Source: a bacterium (GTDB taxonomy: Bacteria > Desulfobacterota > DSWW01). From it: a DNA stretch of 7,317 nucleotides. Position numbers and translations under genes: made by a program. Below, piece after piece: positions 5,914-7,317 of the stretch. Each line of letters begins with the position of its first letter. Within the stretch, counting starts at the first letter, position 1. The notes below the pieces were generated by a model. That model was not told where the DNA came from and ran no database searches. It saw nothing but the letters and a program-made list of their open reading frames with translations. Where the stretch lies: positions 1 to 7,317 of the forward strand of contig JAUWSZ010000103.1 of the NCBI GenBank assembly GCA_030609865.1. The letters are read 5' to 3'.

Positions 5914-7317
5914 TCAGCTCGACCGCGCCCGCTCAGGACCGGCCTGGGTCGCCCTGCCCTCTCCCTCTTTTGCGAATCTTTCTTTCAACGCCGCCTTCTT
6001 GACCTTCATCGTTGGGGTCAGGGGCAGATCCTCCATGAATTTGATGTGCTTCGGATACTTGAACTTTGCCACCTTGCCCTCCAGGTACTCCAGCACCTCC
6101 TCCTCCGCGACCGTCTCCCCCTGGGCGGGCACGATGTGGGCCATCCCGGTCTCCCCCCACTTCTCATCCGGCACCCCGATGATCGCTACGTTGGAAATCT
6201 TCGGGTGGCCGGCCAGGATCTTCTCCACCTCCGCCGGATACACGTTCTCCCCGCCGCTCCGATACATGTCCTTGGCACGGTCTACGATGTAGAAATACCC
6301 TTCCTCATCCATGTACCCCAGATCCCCGGTGTGCAGCACGCCGTCCACGAGCGCCTTTGCCGTCGCCTCCGGCAGGTTCCAGTATCCGTTCATCACCGTA
6401 GGCCCCTTGGCCACGATCTCTCCGATCTCTCCCGGCGCGGCCCGCTTCCCGTTCGAGCCATTGATCCAGATGTCCGTAAAGAAACCGGGCTTCCCGATGG
6501 AACCCATCTTTCGCTGGATGTCTTCCTGCGCTAACATCATCATCGCGGAGTTCTCGGTCTGCCCGAATCCTTGGCGCATGTGAAGGCCCCGCTTGGCCAA
6601 CTCTTCGAACAGGCTCGGCGGCGTCCGCTCCCCACCCCCCAGCACACAGCGCACACTGCCCACGTCCGTCTCATCCAGCTTGCCCGCGTCCAGGATCATC
6701 CGCCACATGGTCGTCAGGGCCAGAACAATCGTAGCCCCGTAACGTTCGATGTCCTCGGCGAATTCGGCCGGGTTGAAGCCCCGGCGCATCACCATCGTCA
6801 TCCCGGCACACAACGAGGGAGTGGGCACGATGAATAAGCCCCCCGAATGAAAAAGCGGCATCTGGGCCACGAACACATCCTCCGGGCGGGCCTCTGTGTA
6901 AAAGGCAATTTGGAAATTCTTGAAAAAGGTCTGCTCGTGCGTCAGCACAGCCCCCTTCGGGTTTCCGGTCACGCCGGAGGTGTACATGATCGCCAGAGGA
7001 GCATCGAACGGAACAGGGCTCTCCGGCACCGGCTCGCTCACAGGCTGGTCCCCGGTCAATTCGTGATAATCCCCGGCCCAGGCCGGACAGTCGGCCAGTT
7101 CCGAGCCATTACCTGCAGCACTGTCGCTTGCCATGTAGATGAATTTGTCCGCCTCTGCCTTCAGCCGGCTGCGAATCTGATCGCTGTTCTCCACAAAGGC
7201 ATCATGAAAGACCACCATCCTGGCTCCGCTGTCATTGAGTTGATACTCCAGCTCCGGGCCTACCAGCCGGTGATTCAGAGGCACGAGAATCGCGCCCAGC
7301 TTGGCGCAGGCGAAATA
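5914..7317 (-). CDS. AMP-forming acyl-CoA synthetase (fatty-acid-CoA ligase type), N-terminus cut by window edge
   Basis: The frame is open from the window edge, giving 467 visible residues beginning YFACAKLGAIL; about 50-60 N-terminal residues are probably missing. A GTG at 7284 is internal, since family homology (GAILVPLNHRL) continues upstream. Fragment numbering: P-loop YTSGVTGNPKG (112-122), QGFGQTENS with Glu255 (249-257), HTGDLG with Asp332 (329-334), DRAKDMYRSGGENVYP (346-361) and the catalytic lysine in LTPTMKVKK, Lys438. It differs from the usual motifs in Val116 (normally Thr in TSGTTG) and Met437 before the lysine (normally Gly). Lys438 is kept, so activity is likely. It ends about 30 residues after the lysine and has no SCP2 domain. 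It activates a fatty or related carboxylic acid to its CoA ester; chain length cannot be inferred. The phosphoesterase gene follows on the same strand after about 160 bases. Confidence 0.93.
   Translation of the reverse strand, partial: YFACAKLGAILVPLNHRLVGPELEYQLNDSGARMVVFHDAFVENSDQIRSRLKAEADKFIYMASDSAAGNGSELADCPAWAGDYHELTGDQPVSEPVPESPVPFDAPLAIMYTSGVTGNPKGAVLTHEQTFFKNFQIAFYTEARPEDVFVAQMPLFHSGGLFIVPTPSLCAGMTMVMRRGFNPAEFAEDIERYGATIVLALTTMWRMILDAGKLDETDVGSVRCVLGGGERTPPSLFEELAKRGLHMRQGFGQTENSAMMMLAQEDIQRKMGSIGKPGFFTDIWINGSNGKRAAPGEIGEIVAKGPTVMNGYWNLPEATAKALVDGVLHTGDLGYMDEEGYFYIVDRAKDMYRSGGENVYPAEVEKILAGHPKISNVAIIGVPDEKWGETGMAHIVPAQGETVAEEEVLEYLEGKVAKFKYPKHIKFMEDLPLTPTMKVKKAALKERFAKEGEGRATQAGPERARSS

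Overview
The window looks like part of a bacterial chromosome, probably from an anaerobic or syntrophic deltaproteobacterium (Desulfobacterota). This is inferred from two AMP-forming acyl-CoA synthetases, a TetR regulator, an HpaB/AbfD-type enzyme and moderately GC-rich genes with Shine-Dalgarno starts. The taxon cannot be fixed from the sequence alone. Both ends cut through genes.

Left block (1-3527, all minus strand, read right to left): a TetR/AcrR regulator overlaps by four bases (ATGA) a 624-residue acyl-CoA synthetase that carries a C-terminal SCP2-like lipid-binding domain. About 290 bp further on comes the N-terminal 234 residues of a 4-hydroxyphenylacetate 3-hydroxylase / 4-hydroxybutyryl-CoA dehydratase family protein. 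That protein lacks the two N-terminal iron-sulphur cysteines of the dehydratase. The order suggests a regulated catabolic unit in which a carboxylic acid is activated to its CoA ester and then oxidised or isomerised. The gap between synthetase and oxidoreductase holds two families of seven-base repeats: a CTTTNNN tandem array abutting the synthetase stop codon, and an inverted pair of GCTAANA arrays that can fold into a long hairpin.

Divergent control region (3528-3917): AT-rich, unlike the flanking genes. It holds a plausible minus-strand promoter for tetR, a perfect 9-bp inverted repeat just upstream of its -35 box (candidate TetR operator), related half-sites, and a good plus-strand promoter.

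Middle block: on the plus strand, a 45-residue single-span membrane protein with a near-ideal Shine-Dalgarno, then a 189-residue secreted protein of unknown function. This meets, with only four bases between stop codons, a minus-strand exported calcineurin-like metallophosphoesterase.

Right block (5914-7317, minus strand): a second acyl-CoA synthetase, cut at its N-terminus by the window edge. It has no SCP2 domain and has variant residues in two core motifs. The two synthetases, the TetR regulator and the HpaB-like enzyme fit a fatty or aromatic acid degradation locus. The small membrane protein, the secreted protein and the phosphoesterase have no evident link to it.
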